From Fischerella sp. JS2 (GTDB lineage Bacteria; Cyanobacteriota; Cyanobacteriia; Cyanobacteriales; Nostocaceae): a DNA stretch of 64,000 nucleotides. Location: the NCBI RefSeq assembly GCF_032393985.1, contig NZ_CP135918.1, positions 5,147,724 through 5,211,723 on the forward strand. Direction: 5' to 3'. Below are positions 8,773-16,630 of this stretch, piece after piece (position 1 is the first letter of the stretch; each line of letters begins with the position of its first letter). The notes beneath the pieces were generated by a model. It did no database searches and had not been told where the DNA came from. It saw only the letters and a program-made list of their open reading frames with translations. Both the position numbers and the translations under genes were made by a program.

Positions 8773-10089
8773 CTACTTCCCTCCACTGCTACTACCAAAA
8801 GTCTCAAAGAAGTTGAGAAAATTCTGAATACTGAAGAAGGGTTGAGTAAAAGTATTTATGAGGTTAGTAATTTTACCAATTAGGTTTCGACCAATAACGA
8901 TAACATCATTATCTTGAAGTGGTACGTTTTGAGTCGCATCTCCAGCTAGGGCCTTTTTACCGTTTAATCTCTGAGTGATGGCTTTACCTCGTTCTGGGTC
9001 GAACCGAACCAAGGCAATGTCTCGGATGTTGGTAAAATTAGGGTTGACTCCTGATAAAACATCAACAAAATTACTACCATTCGGTAATGTTTGCGTTACT
9101 AGTCCCCCGGTGGCATAGTTTAACACCCTAACTCGAATCTGGGGTTGAGCTAAAGAGGAACGAGCAACAAGATTGCGATCATAATTGTCATCACTAGCAA
9201 GGTCACGACGCATGACAACGATCGCATCTCCATCTTGCAAGCGGATGTTAGGTGCGCCCTCACCATTCAGTAAAGGGCTATACAAGTCTAGATTTTGAGT
9301 AATTATTGAACCATCAATTAACTTACGCCGCAATTGAACTTGTCGCAGGTCTGCCATCATTGTCGAACCGCCTGCTAGTAGTAAAGCATCAGCAATACGA
9401 GGCGTTGGCGAACTTATAGGGTAAATTCCTGGTCTTGGGACTTCACCACTAATAGTTATTTGTACCGTTCGAGGTGATGCTAATGATACAGCAACAACTT
9501 GACCTGGTGTCACGCGATCAAGTAATAAGCGGATTTTTTCTTGAGCTTCTTCTAAACTCAAGCCTTTTAAAGATACTGTGCCAACTTGAGGTAAAACAAC
9601 ATTACCTTCTGGATTAATTGCGAGTGAAAGATTTAACTCTGGTCGCTGCGACACAAGCGATAAAGTCACTATAGGATCAATGACATAAGTATTGAATAAC
9701 GAGCGAATCTTATTTTGTGCCTCTGCCAAAGTTAAATTTTGTAGTGATACAGTTCCTAAAAGAGGAACAGTAATCTTTCCTTCGGGATTAACAGAAGCTT
9801 GAAAACCTAGATCTGGAAAACGTTCGATCGCAACGCTAATGACATCTCCTGGTCCTAAACGATAGGAACCAGGAGGACGTTGAACTTGAAGAGTGATGAT
9901 ATCTCCCGGCCCTAAAATATAACGATTCAGTTGGGGTAATATTTCATTGCTACTAACATCCAACTGAGTAAATTCAATATGCGTCGCGGAAGCAGGAGGT
10001 GGCGCTTGAGCAACAATAGGTATTGTAGGTGTTGCTAAAAAAATACTGACTTGAAAACTAAATAAGTACAATGTGCTGAATGCACGCAT
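8773..10089 (-). CDS. Wza-like polysaccharide export outer-membrane protein
   Basis: Periplasmic/outer-membrane exporter of about 438 residues, starting at the ATG at 10089. An alternative TTG eight codons upstream would spoil the signal peptide. A hydrophobic signal sequence ends near VAQA. Poly-export motifs follow (YRLGPGDVISVAIERFPD and the preceding LGPGDIITLQV), then two near-identical repeats of the form NPEGxxxxPxxGTVSLxxLxLxEAQxKI, and SLBB-type segments (ISGEVPRPGIYPI). The duplicated LGPGD and NPEG units indicate an internal tandem duplication. With the adjacent Wzc-like protein it would form a trans-envelope export channel. Confidence 0.88.
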   Translation of the reverse strand: MRAFSTLYLFSFQVSIFLATPTIPIVAQAPPPASATHIEFTQLDVSSNEILPQLNRYILGPGDIITLQVQRPPGSYRLGPGDVISVAIERFPDLGFQASVNPEGKITVPLLGTVSLQNLTLAEAQNKIRSLFNTYVIDPIVTLSLVSQRPELNLSLAINPEGNVVLPQVGTVSLKGLSLEEAQEKIRLLLDRVTPGQVVAVSLASPRTVQITISGEVPRPGIYPISSPTPRIADALLLAGGSTMMADLRQVQLRRKLIDGSIITQNLDLYSPLLNGEGAPNIRLQDGDAIVVMRRDLASDDNYDRNLVARSSLAQPQIRVRVLNYATGGLVTQTLPNGSNFVDVLSGVNPNFTNIRDIALVRFDPERGKAITQRLNGKKALAGDATQNVPLQDNDVIVIGRNLIGKITNLINTFTQPFFSIQNFLNFFETFGSSSGGK

Positions 10090-10279
10090 ATAAACAGTAG
10101 AAGTAATAAACAATTTAATTTAAGCTGTGTAGTTATTCTCAGGCTGCAAGCGGCTATTTTAACTTAAACTACACGTAATTATAGGTGTAATATATTTTCT
10201 TTAAAATACAAGGGGCAAGTTTTGCAGCTTGTCTCTAGGTCTTTTCATCGATATTTGACCAGACATAATAATTCATAAT

Positions 10280-11017
10280 TCATAAAACACTTGTCATTAA
10301 AGTAGCCTGTACTGTTTCGCCGATAGACCTAACCTCAGACCAAAGTGTATCAATTTTTCCCAAAGGTTCCATCGGTATAAGGATGCTAACTGCAACCCAG
10401 GCAGCACGTTGCTTTTGTAATTGGGCTAGCTGATCTGCTAACAACCACTGTAAAGTTGAGGAACTGCCACCATCGCGCCAAGCGTACCATTGCAGAACAG
10501 CAAAAGTTTGTTCTGTTGTAGCAGCACGAAAAAACATAGCTTTTACCTTTGCTTGCGGTTGCTTGACAGGAAATTCCACTAAGCGGCTTTGAGCAATATT
10601 CCACTGTCCCCAGCGTGACCGACCCCAACCATTAATCTCTGTCCATTCTACTTGTGGCTGCTTTCTTGGGCCATTCTGCGGTAATAACAGTAACACAGCC
10701 TCAGTATTGGTTTGTAGCTTTTTAATTAGCTGCAAAGACCACTTTTGTTCACCAATTGGTTGTTCTGCTTGTTCAATTGTTTGCCAACCAGGAATAGCTA
10801 ATCCTGTCTGACGTATCTGTTTCAACTTTTTCAGATTAGTGATAGGTGCAGGTTGCTGCCATTGCCAGTTTCCCTTTAGGTATCCAGGAACTGCCCCTAT
10901 TACTAATATAAGTAGCAGTAACAACAGCGCTACTAGCTGAGCAAAGTAACGCTCTTTGAAGAGTTTGGCAGAAATCATCGGTAAAATACGTAGAGCATGA
11001 AAAAATTTTAGACTCAT
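10280..11017 (-). CDS. Cyanoexosortase B system-associated protein
   Basis: A 245-residue protein with one N-terminal membrane helix (about 26-46, very Leu-rich) and a soluble exported domain. The order PGYLKGNWQW, IPGWQTIEQ, and the tail with VSILIPMEP matches my memory of the EpsI-like partner of cyanoexosortase B. Exosortase systems sort PEP-CTERM-type proteins and are usually linked to exopolysaccharide genes, as here. The exosortase itself is not adjacent: upstream is a toxin-antitoxin-like unit on the other strand. No PEP-CTERM protein is seen in the window. The family call rests on recognition, not a search. Confidence 0.7.
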   Translation of the reverse strand: MSLKFFHALRILPMISAKLFKERYFAQLVALLLLLLILVIGAVPGYLKGNWQWQQPAPITNLKKLKQIRQTGLAIPGWQTIEQAEQPIGEQKWSLQLIKKLQTNTEAVLLLLPQNGPRKQPQVEWTEINGWGRSRWGQWNIAQSRLVEFPVKQPQAKVKAMFFRAATTEQTFAVLQWYAWRDGGSSSTLQWLLADQLAQLQKQRAAWVAVSILIPMEPLGKIDTLWSEVRSIGETVQATLMTSVL

Positions 11018-11158
11018 GTTTACCTAAATGAGTTCAGTAATATTATTGATTGATCTACTCACCTTGCCTTCAGTACTCTTGGAAGAGCGATCGCTCTACT
11101 AAACCTTGAAATCAAATAATCAAGGATGGACAATAAGAGTGATTGGATAAATTACTAA

Positions 11159-11335
11159 ATGAAACCAACTGTCGAACAAGCAATTGAATTATTCAAGGTG
11201 TGTCAGGATTTAACTCAGATGTACCTGCCGATTTACTTGGTGAGATTAGATGAACGGACAACACGTATTTACATTCTGGCAGGACAAGAAACTGAAATAG
11301 AGATATTTCACAACGCAAGAGTGAGATACCTATGA
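11159..11335 (+). CDS. DUF6888-like small protein
   Basis: A 58-residue frame not longer than typical for this family, starting MKPTVEQAIELFKVCQDL and ending HNARVRYL. The motif MYLPIYLVRLDERT is what I recall as DUF6888, a small cyanobacterial family generally found next to DUF6887. Its TGA stop overlaps the ATG of the next gene (ATGA), so the two are translationally coupled. It probably belongs to a three-gene unit ending in a RelE-type toxin. Function unknown. Confidence 0.72.
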   Translation: MKPTVEQAIELFKVCQDLTQMYLPIYLVRLDERTTRIYILAGQETEIEIFHNARVRYL

Positions 11336-11601
11336 CTGAGCGAAATTTTCAGGCAATGACTAAACAAGAGTTAAGAGCTTATGTTTTGGCACATCGAGAC
11401 GACCAAGAAGCTTTTTATGCCTTAGCCGACAAGCTTAGAGAACAGCCGGGAGTTGAAATCACCTCAACAAAGCAATTGCATGAGCTAGTTGAGGCAAGGT
11501 TGGATGACGCTGATGCAAGAGATGCTTATGCAACACTAGAAGAGGTTGCAATTGTTGGAGCAATGCCCCTTGAGGAGCTGAAAAAGGAGCTAGGGATATG
11601 A
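11332..11601 (+). CDS. DUF6887-like putative antitoxin
   Basis: An 89-residue protein. Its first 35 residues (FQAMTKQELRAYVLAHRDDQEAFYALADK) match DUF6887, normally paired with DUF6888. The second half (about 45-89) is acidic and helical (HELVEARLDDADARDAYATLEE) and ends KKELGI, like antitoxins of RelE/ParE systems. It overlaps both neighbours by four bases. The likely job, inferred from position, is neutralising the RelE-type protein encoded next; no DNA-binding domain is obvious. Confidence 0.72.
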   Translation: MTERNFQAMTKQELRAYVLAHRDDQEAFYALADKLREQPGVEITSTKQLHELVEARLDDADARDAYATLEEVAIVGAMPLEELKKELGI

Positions 11602-11858
11602 GCTATCAAGTAGCACTAGCACCATCAGCTGTGCAGGAAATTGCAAAATTAGATTCTGAATTACAACGACAGCTAGCGCAAAAACTAGAGCAACTAGCAT
11701 TTAACCCGCGTCCAGAAGATGCTATACAACTAATACTGAAGGGGACAGAAAATTTATATAGAATTCGCTTGGGCGAATACCGGGTTATTTACCATATTCA
11801 GGAGCAATCTTTGCTAGTCACAGTGATAAAAATTGCACATCCAAAAGATTACTATTAA
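11598..11858 (+). CDS. RelE/ParE-family toxin
   Basis: An 86-residue protein with the RelE-fold pattern: an N-terminal strand YQVALAPSAVQEI, a helix-rich AQKLEQLAFNPRP segment, and the core LYRIRLGEYRVIYHIQEQSLLVTVIKIAHPKDYY. The RIRLGEYRVIY and final HRxxxY-like motifs are those of mRNA-interferase-type RelE toxins. Its ATG overlaps the preceding stop (ATGA), a normal antitoxin-toxin arrangement. Target assignment (mRNA cleavage at the ribosome) is from the family. Confidence 0.88.
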   Translation: MSYQVALAPSAVQEIAKLDSELQRQLAQKLEQLAFNPRPEDAIQLILKGTENLYRIRLGEYRVIYHIQEQSLLVTVIKIAHPKDYY

Positions 11859-11932
11859 AACGTTTTTAGAACAGCGATCACCTGTTGAGTAGGAGCGATG
11901 CTGAAAATCTAGTGACGGATGAAATATCTAAT

Positions 11933-12655
11933 ATGGGGTCTGAGACTAATCATTTGTGGTTAACCGCACCAACCAATTTAACTTTGTTGTCTGATGAAAT
12001 GCATATCTGGCGAATTGAACTGGAACGACCAGAATCAGAATTGCAAGCTTTACAAACAACTCTCTCTAGTGACGAAATTGCTCGCGCTCAAAGGTTTTAC
12101 TTTGAGCAACATCGACAGCGTTTTATTGCAGGTCGGGGTATCCTCCGCACAATCTTGGGTCGCTACTTGGATTTGGAACCGCAAGCGGTACAATTTACAT
12201 ATGAACCTCGAGGAAAGCCAGTATTAGGTGATACATATATTCAGAGTGGGGTGTCGTTTAATTTGTCTCATTCTCAGGATTTAGCTTTATGTGCTGTCAG
12301 TAGTAACCGTCAGGTTGGTATAGATATAGAACACATGCGCTCAGTGAGTGATGTCGAAGCCCTTGCTGAAAGGTTCTTTGCACCCAGAGAATATGCAGTG
12401 GTGCGATCGCTTCCCCCAGAACAACAAAAGCAGGTATTTTTCCGCTACTGGACTTGTAAAGAAGCTTATTTAAAAGCAATAGGAGTAGGACTAGTTCAGT
12501 TAGAAAAAGTAGAGATTTCTTTATCTCCAGAACAACCAGCAAAACTAATCACTGACGAACAGTGGAGTTTAATTGAACTATTACCTGCTAATAATTATGT
12601 TGGTGCAGTTGCTGTAGCAGGTCAAAACTTACATTTAAAATACTGGCAGTATTAA
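11933..12655 (+). CDS. hetI: HetI, 4'-phosphopantetheinyl transferase (Sfp type)
   Basis: Transfers phosphopantetheine from CoA to the carrier-protein serine of synthases, here the ACPs of HglE, HglF and HglB. The ATG at 11933 gives 240 residues, close to Anabaena HetI. A TTG 16 codons upstream is the alternative. Sfp motifs are visible: RFIAGRGILRTILGRYL, FNLSHSQDLALCAVS, the magnesium-binding GIDIEHM, and FFRYWTCKEAYLKAIG. In Anabaena PCC 7120 hetI lies two genes from hglB with hetN between. Here about 6 kb of unrelated genes separate hetI and hglB. Confidence 0.93.
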   Translation: MGSETNHLWLTAPTNLTLLSDEMHIWRIELERPESELQALQTTLSSDEIARAQRFYFEQHRQRFIAGRGILRTILGRYLDLEPQAVQFTYEPRGKPVLGDTYIQSGVSFNLSHSQDLALCAVSSNRQVGIDIEHMRSVSDVEALAERFFAPREYAVVRSLPPEQQKQVFFRYWTCKEAYLKAIGVGLVQLEKVEISLSPEQPAKLITDEQWSLIELLPANNYVGAVAVAGQNLHLKYWQY

Positions 12656-12660
12656 ATTTG

Positions 12661-13272
12661 TTAGTGGGAAGAAGCAGGTGTTTTTTGGATAATGTTGTCA
12701 ACTAAACCGTAGGCTTTTGCTTCTTCAGCACTCATAACAAAGTCTCTTTCAGAATCAAGTTTAATTCTCTCTTCCGGTTGACCAGTGTTAGCAGCTATTA
12801 TCCTATTCATAGTTTCTCTGAGATACAAAATTTCTGTAGCTGCTACCTCAATTTCAGTTGCTTTTCCCTCAGTGCTTGTTGATGGTTGACGAATTGTAAT
12901 TCTTGCGTTTGGGAGAGTGTATCTTTTCCCTTTAGTACCAGAACAAAGCAAGAATGCTGCCGTAGCAGTCGCATTACCAATGCATACAGTACATATATCT
13001 GTACGCAGCTGAGTCATAGTGTCATAAACAGCCAAGGCTGCTGTTAAGGAACCTCCAGAACTATTGATATACAATGTAGTATCTTGCTCTGGGTCTTTCG
13101 CATCAAGAAATAGCATTTGTGCCACAATTAAATTCGCTATTTCTTCTGTTAATTCCCCACGTAAAAAGATAATTCTTTCTGCAAGCAATCGGGAATAAAT
13201 ATCAAACTGTATTTCTTCTTGCTGGGATGGTTGAATAATAGTTGCAAAGCCGATTTGAGATGGAGAGTTCAT
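12661..13272 (-). CDS. ClpP-like protein lacking catalytic Ser and His (ClpR-like)
   Basis: A 203-residue member of the ClpP fold. ATG at 13272 is preceded by GGAG ten bases upstream. The fold is clear: ERIIFLRGELTEEIANLIVAQMLFLDAKDP, the handle YINSSGGSLTAALAVYDTM, and ERDFVMSAEEAKAYGLVDNII. The active-site stretch GxxASM reads G99-NATAT, placing Ala103 where the nucleophile Ser belongs. The HQP histidine is Arg128. Such subunits resemble ClpR, which joins ClpP in mixed rings in cyanobacteria. It does not look like the canonical clpR gene. It converges on hetI with only five bases between stops. Confidence 0.85.
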   Translation of the reverse strand: MNSPSQIGFATIIQPSQQEEIQFDIYSRLLAERIIFLRGELTEEIANLIVAQMLFLDAKDPEQDTTLYINSSGGSLTAALAVYDTMTQLRTDICTVCIGNATATAAFLLCSGTKGKRYTLPNARITIRQPSTSTEGKATEIEVAATEILYLRETMNRIIAANTGQPEERIKLDSERDFVMSAEEAKAYGLVDNIIQKTPASSH

Positions 13273-13356
13273 AGTTACTAGCTCCAAAAGGTAAGATTTA
13301 TTTTTTAATAAACCACAGAAAACGCAGAGAACGTGGAGGAAGAGAATTACTATTTG

Positions 13357-13701
13357 TTAGGTTGATGCTTCCTCAAATACTCCCATTTCTCCAAGGCGGA
13401 TGGTAATGATTTCTACGTCTGTAATTGCTTTGTGGGGGCCATTTTTGGTATTAGCTGGTGTAAACCAAAATGTTCCCGATGTGCATTGGCGTCCATTGGT
13501 TTCGATTATTCCTTTGAGAACATAGACGTATTCATCACAAGGATGGTAATGAACGGGAATTACTGTGTCAGCAGTCATCCGTAATTTATGAATTGAGCCT
13601 TGCGCTATTGGTTCTGCTAGTGGCAGTATTTGTGTTCCCGGGAATTGCTCAATTTCTAGCCACTGTTTATTGTTTGTATCAATAAAAGTTTGTTCGACCA
13701 T
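13357..13701 (-). CDS. Single-domain cupin protein
   Basis: A 114-residue beta-barrel protein of the ChrR/cupin type. The metal-binding motif PVHYHPCDEYVYVLKG supplies two His and a Glu near residues 51-57. The second motif is degenerate around GTFWFTPANTKNGPHKA. Such proteins bind a metal and small molecules or act as stress sensors; no specific role is shown. It is in the same direction as the nucleotidyltransferase, SRPBCC and ArsR genes upstream, with 10 bases between it and the nucleotidyltransferase stop, so it may be the last gene of that operon. Confidence 0.8.
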   Translation of the reverse strand: MVEQTFIDTNNKQWLEIEQFPGTQILPLAEPIAQGSIHKLRMTADTVIPVHYHPCDEYVYVLKGIIETNGRQCTSGTFWFTPANTKNGPHKAITDVEIITIRLGEMGVFEEAST

Positions 13702-13711
13702 ATTTGATTTC

Positions 13712-14575
13712 CTAAGTGTGAAATTTATCTGACCAGAGTTTGTAATACTGCCAAGCTTCTGTTGTATCCACCTCTGGCATGTGTTTTTTCACTAGGGCAA
13801 ATGTTTCCTCTATCAATTCACCAAGGTGGTTAACCGCTAACTGAGGTTCTTCACAAAAAATCTGCTTGAGACGAAATGAGAGATTATTGGGAGCGATCGC
13901 CATTTGATTGATGAACTTATCCATCCCTTTAAATGGGACAGAATCAACGGGATGATAGAAGCAATTTAAGCCCAACAACACTCCAATGATATTCTTGACT
14001 CCCTTCAATAATTCCTCATGAAGAAAAAGCACATCATTTCTTTCTATTCCATAAAGTTGTAACACCCACAAACCGCGAAAATGCAAACGCTTTTTCACCA
14101 TTGCTTGAGCTAACTTATCGGGATAGTTTGCTACCTTTGTCTGCCATTGTTTAATTAATTCAGTATTATGCAACGGCAGCATATCAACAATGCCAGCTAG
14201 CACATTCAGCAGAGGATCGTCAGGCTTGCATTTCTCCAGCACCTTGTCTATGTCGCGCTCACAACACTCGATGGTGATATGACCAAAATCGCACTTGACG
14301 CCTTGAACAAAGTATTGTTCGACTATGTATCCTGCTTGGCGATCGCTACCATAAAGTCTATAGTCTGATCCTTGATTGTGTTCATACGCTGTTTTCAGTT
14401 CTTCATCAGATGGTAGTTTCCAGTAATAAATGCTCATGTCAATATCCGAGTAGGTATCAGCTTGTCCACGAGCAACAGAACCAACAACACCAATAGCCCT
14501 AACTTTCGGATTAACTAGGTAGCTGGCTGCATTTGTGCGCGCCAAAGCAAGCAGCTGTTTATTGGCGTCGTTCAT
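13712..14575 (-). CDS. Nucleotidyltransferase-domain protein
   Basis: A 287-residue cytoplasmic protein. The ATG at 14575 has AGGGAGA nine bases upstream and avoids overlap with the preceding gene. The DNA-polymerase-beta-like nucleotidyltransferase motif is GSVARGQADTYSDIDMSIYYW near residue 32, with the GS and the two metal-binding Asp of DIDMS. The C-terminal half is helical, resembling aminoglycoside adenylyltransferase-like enzymes (DUF4037-type). The substrate is unknown. It follows ArsR and SRPBCC genes, so it is probably co-regulated by that ArsR protein. Confidence 0.78.
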   Translation of the reverse strand: MNDANKQLLALARTNAASYLVNPKVRAIGVVGSVARGQADTYSDIDMSIYYWKLPSDEELKTAYEHNQGSDYRLYGSDRQAGYIVEQYFVQGVKCDFGHITIECCERDIDKVLEKCKPDDPLLNVLAGIVDMLPLHNTELIKQWQTKVANYPDKLAQAMVKKRLHFRGLWVLQLYGIERNDVLFLHEELLKGVKNIIGVLLGLNCFYHPVDSVPFKGMDKFINQMAIAPNNLSFRLKQIFCEEPQLAVNHLGELIEETFALVKKHMPEVDTTEAWQYYKLWSDKFHT

Positions 14576-14597
14576 TTTTCTCTCCCTGTTAATCTGG

Positions 14598-15176
14598 CTA
14601 TTTATTGTTACTGGCAAAACTAACTAAGACCTTTGGCATTGTTTCACTTAGCCTATAGTCCCACCCACCATTGAGAAAGGAACTGAAAATTACACTATCT
14701 AATGCTTCATACCTAGCAACAGGTATGGGCGATAACACGGTACTGTGAGCAGTTTCTGCTGTAGACTCATGCATAAAACGACTTTGCCACGGTTGAGAAA
14801 GGCGCATCGGTTCATGTAGAGACGGGTCATGGCGCGTCTGGTCAGGTTTGTGACTCAATCCTTTATGCTCAAGTTGCAGTCGAGTACCTCCATCCACAGG
14901 TTTTAACGTCCAAATCACAATTGAAGGCCCATGCATCATACTATCTTGCCAAGTGAAGGAAAGGCGCTTTGGCTCATCAAGTTCAATCACCTCACAATCA
15001 ATGCTTTCACTTAATCCTGGTAGTGATGAGTAGAGAAATCGGAATTTATGTCCCACACGTGGCTCAAAGTCATTTTCCATCAGCCATGCAGCAAGAGTGT
15101 GGCGGTTAGTGAGAACCTGCCAAATTCGTTGGGGGGGATAGGGATAGAAAACTTCCTTCTTCAAGTCTCGGAGCAT
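14598..15176 (-). CDS. SRPBCC/AHSA1-family protein with an unusual insertion
   Basis: A START-like ligand-binding fold of 192 residues, longer than the usual 140-160. Residues 1-108 are typical (VFYPYPPQRIWQVLTNRHTL, FTWQDSMM, GGTRLQLEHKGL) and so is the end SSFLNGGWDYRLSETMPKVL. Between them about 50 residues (roughly 110-162) are atypical. Part is encoded by a TAGAGACG-GGTCATGG-CGCGTCT segment resembling the dispersed palindrome, so a repeat has probably inserted in frame. It overlaps arsR by 16 bases and is surely co-transcribed. ArsR-AHSA1 pairs are common in bacteria. Confidence 0.82.
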   Translation of the reverse strand: MLRDLKKEVFYPYPPQRIWQVLTNRHTLAAWLMENDFEPRVGHKFRFLYSSLPGLSESIDCEVIELDEPKRLSFTWQDSMMHGPSIVIWTLKPVDGGTRLQLEHKGLSHKPDQTRHDPSLHEPMRLSQPWQSRFMHESTAETAHSTVLSPIPVARYEALDSVIFSSFLNGGWDYRLSETMPKVLVSFASNNK

Positions 15177-15496
15177 TGATTTTCCTCCAAATAGTTGCCA
15201 AGGGCATCTAGTTTTTCTTGCCAGAACTGCTCGTAATCAGCGATCCAGTCAGATATCTGCTTCAGTGGCTCCGGGTTCAGCCGATACAGGCGCTGTCGCC
15301 CTGCTTTCCGCATTTGTACTAAGCCTGCTTCGCAAAGAACTTGTAAATGCTGAGAAATGGCTGGCAAGCTCATCGCAAATGGCTCAGCCAGTTGTTTTAC
15401 TGGTTGCTCGCCAGTACGTAACAGATCCAATAGTGCCCTGCGTGTGGGATCTGCGATCGCCACAAACACATCAGCACTAGCAGCAGGTCTACTCAT
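15161..15496 (-). CDS. ArsR-family winged-helix regulator
   Basis: A 111-residue DNA-binding repressor. The winged helix-turn-helix reads IADPTRRALLDLLRTGEQPVKQLAEPF, then MSLPAISQHLQVLCEAGLVQMRKAGRQRLYRL. There is no cysteine metal site of the ELCVCDL type, so it is not a classic arsenic sensor but the type paired with AHSA1 proteins. It heads the operon arsR-SRPBCC-nucleotidyltransferase-cupin. Two palindromes 18-64 bases upstream of its start are obvious candidate operators, so it is probably autoregulated. Confidence 0.88.
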   Translation of the reverse strand: MSRPAASADVFVAIADPTRRALLDLLRTGEQPVKQLAEPFAMSLPAISQHLQVLCEAGLVQMRKAGRQRLYRLNPEPLKQISDWIADYEQFWQEKLDALGNYLEENQCSET

Positions 15497-15513
15497 TCAA
15501 ATTAACCATATAT

Positions 15514-15560
15514 TTAAGCAAACGCTTAACTATTTTTAGAATATATAAGCAATTGCTTAA
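15514..15560. promoter_or_regulatory. Twin palindromic operator upstream of arsR
   Basis: Two related inverted repeats, TTAAGCAAACGCTTAA (15514-15529) and TAAGCAATTGCTTA (15546-15559), have centres 31 bp apart, about three helical turns. They lie just upstream of the arsR start (15496). The same half-site TAAGC occurs four times, which fits cooperative binding by two ArsR dimers. Binding is inferred, not shown. Confidence 0.7.
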
Positions 15561-15844
15561 ATGTCAACTACTCATAAAAAGACGGTGGGCAAGCCCGTTC
15601 CTTCTAGGGTATTTTGCCTTTTTGGCGATCGCTAATAGCTTGTGATCTGCTAGCCAAGAAGAGATTTAGTTTAAAACTAGCTCAACAATAAAAATCTAAT
15701 TTAAAAGCTTTAAGACAACCGACTTTTATCAAAAAACCTTCCATTAGCAAGAGGTGAGAGAATTTTAAGCTTTCTAGGATAGGTGGATACATTGATCACT
15801 GAACTACTAACCACTTTGTTACGCAGTAATTCATAAAAACAGAA
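15561..15844. other. Spacer between arsR operator and HPF gene
   Basis: About 280 bases with a HIP1 octamer (GCGATCGC-like, near 15624) and AT-rich sequence. It should hold the promoters of the divergent arsR and HPF genes. I see no gene or clear box beyond the operator. Confidence 0.4.
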
Positions 15845-16474
15845 ATGAAGGTTCCACCAGAAATTACTTATCGCAACGTAGATAAAACAGATGCTCTTGA
15901 TGCTCTAGTTAATGAAAAAATAACCAAACTGGAACAAGTTTGTGATTACATCAGTAGCTGTCACATCGTAATTGAAAAAATTCACGATCGCCCCCGTTCT
16001 GGCTCGCCGTACCGAGTGCGAATTGATATGACGGTACCCCCCGGTCATGAACTTGTGGCGGAAAGCAATCCACCAAATGTTAACCAGTATCCACCTTTGG
16101 AGTCAGTAATTCGAGATGCTTTTCATGCAGCTACTCGCCAGTTGCGAGAACTCGCCAGACAACAGCGTGAAAGCGATAAATCCAAAACCAACGATAGCGC
16201 CCAACAGACAACGGCACTTGTTACCAAGTTATTTCTAGAACAGGGTTACGGCTTCATGAAAACTTTGGACGGTCAGGAAGTTTACTTCCACCGTAACAGT
16301 GTACTTCATGATGACTTTGACCGTTTAGAAATTGGTACGGGTGTGCATTGCTTTGTGGAACTCGGTGAAGAAGGACCCCAAGCCAGCACGGTGAAGATTG
16401 TTGACAAACCCGGCGTTGGTGCTGGGAAGGCAGAACAAACGATTGTTGAACTGCCATTGGGGTGGCAGGAGTGA
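15845..16474 (+). CDS. HPF/RaiA-like ribosome protein fused to a cold-shock domain (paralogue 1)
   Basis: A 209-residue fusion. Residues 1-110 form an HPF/S30AE-type domain (ITYRNVDKTDALDALVNEKITKLEQVCDYISSC, YRVRIDMTVPPGHELVAE, IRDAFHAATRQL), which in the family binds the 30S subunit and stalls it. Residues about 125-190 form a cold-shock domain with RNP1-like QGYGFM and RNP2-like EVYFHRNSV. A linker rich in Ser/Lys separates them, and the tail GAGKAEQTIVELPLG is extra compared with paralogue 2 (49020-49586). RNA binding near the ribosome under stress is inferred from both domains. Confidence 0.87.
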   Translation: MKVPPEITYRNVDKTDALDALVNEKITKLEQVCDYISSCHIVIEKIHDRPRSGSPYRVRIDMTVPPGHELVAESNPPNVNQYPPLESVIRDAFHAATRQLRELARQQRESDKSKTNDSAQQTTALVTKLFLEQGYGFMKTLDGQEVYFHRNSVLHDDFDRLEIGTGVHCFVELGEEGPQASTVKIVDKPGVGAGKAEQTIVELPLGWQE

Positions 16475-16630
16475 CACCGTTGATAAATCAGTGAACAGTG
16501 ATCAGTGAACAGTTATCAGTTATTAATTACTGTTCACTGTAAAAGTGAGTTTGAAAAACATTTTTTGTTCAAATCATCCGAAAAACTAAAATCCTAATTT
16601 GTAGATGAGAGTAATCAAACATCAAGAGCC

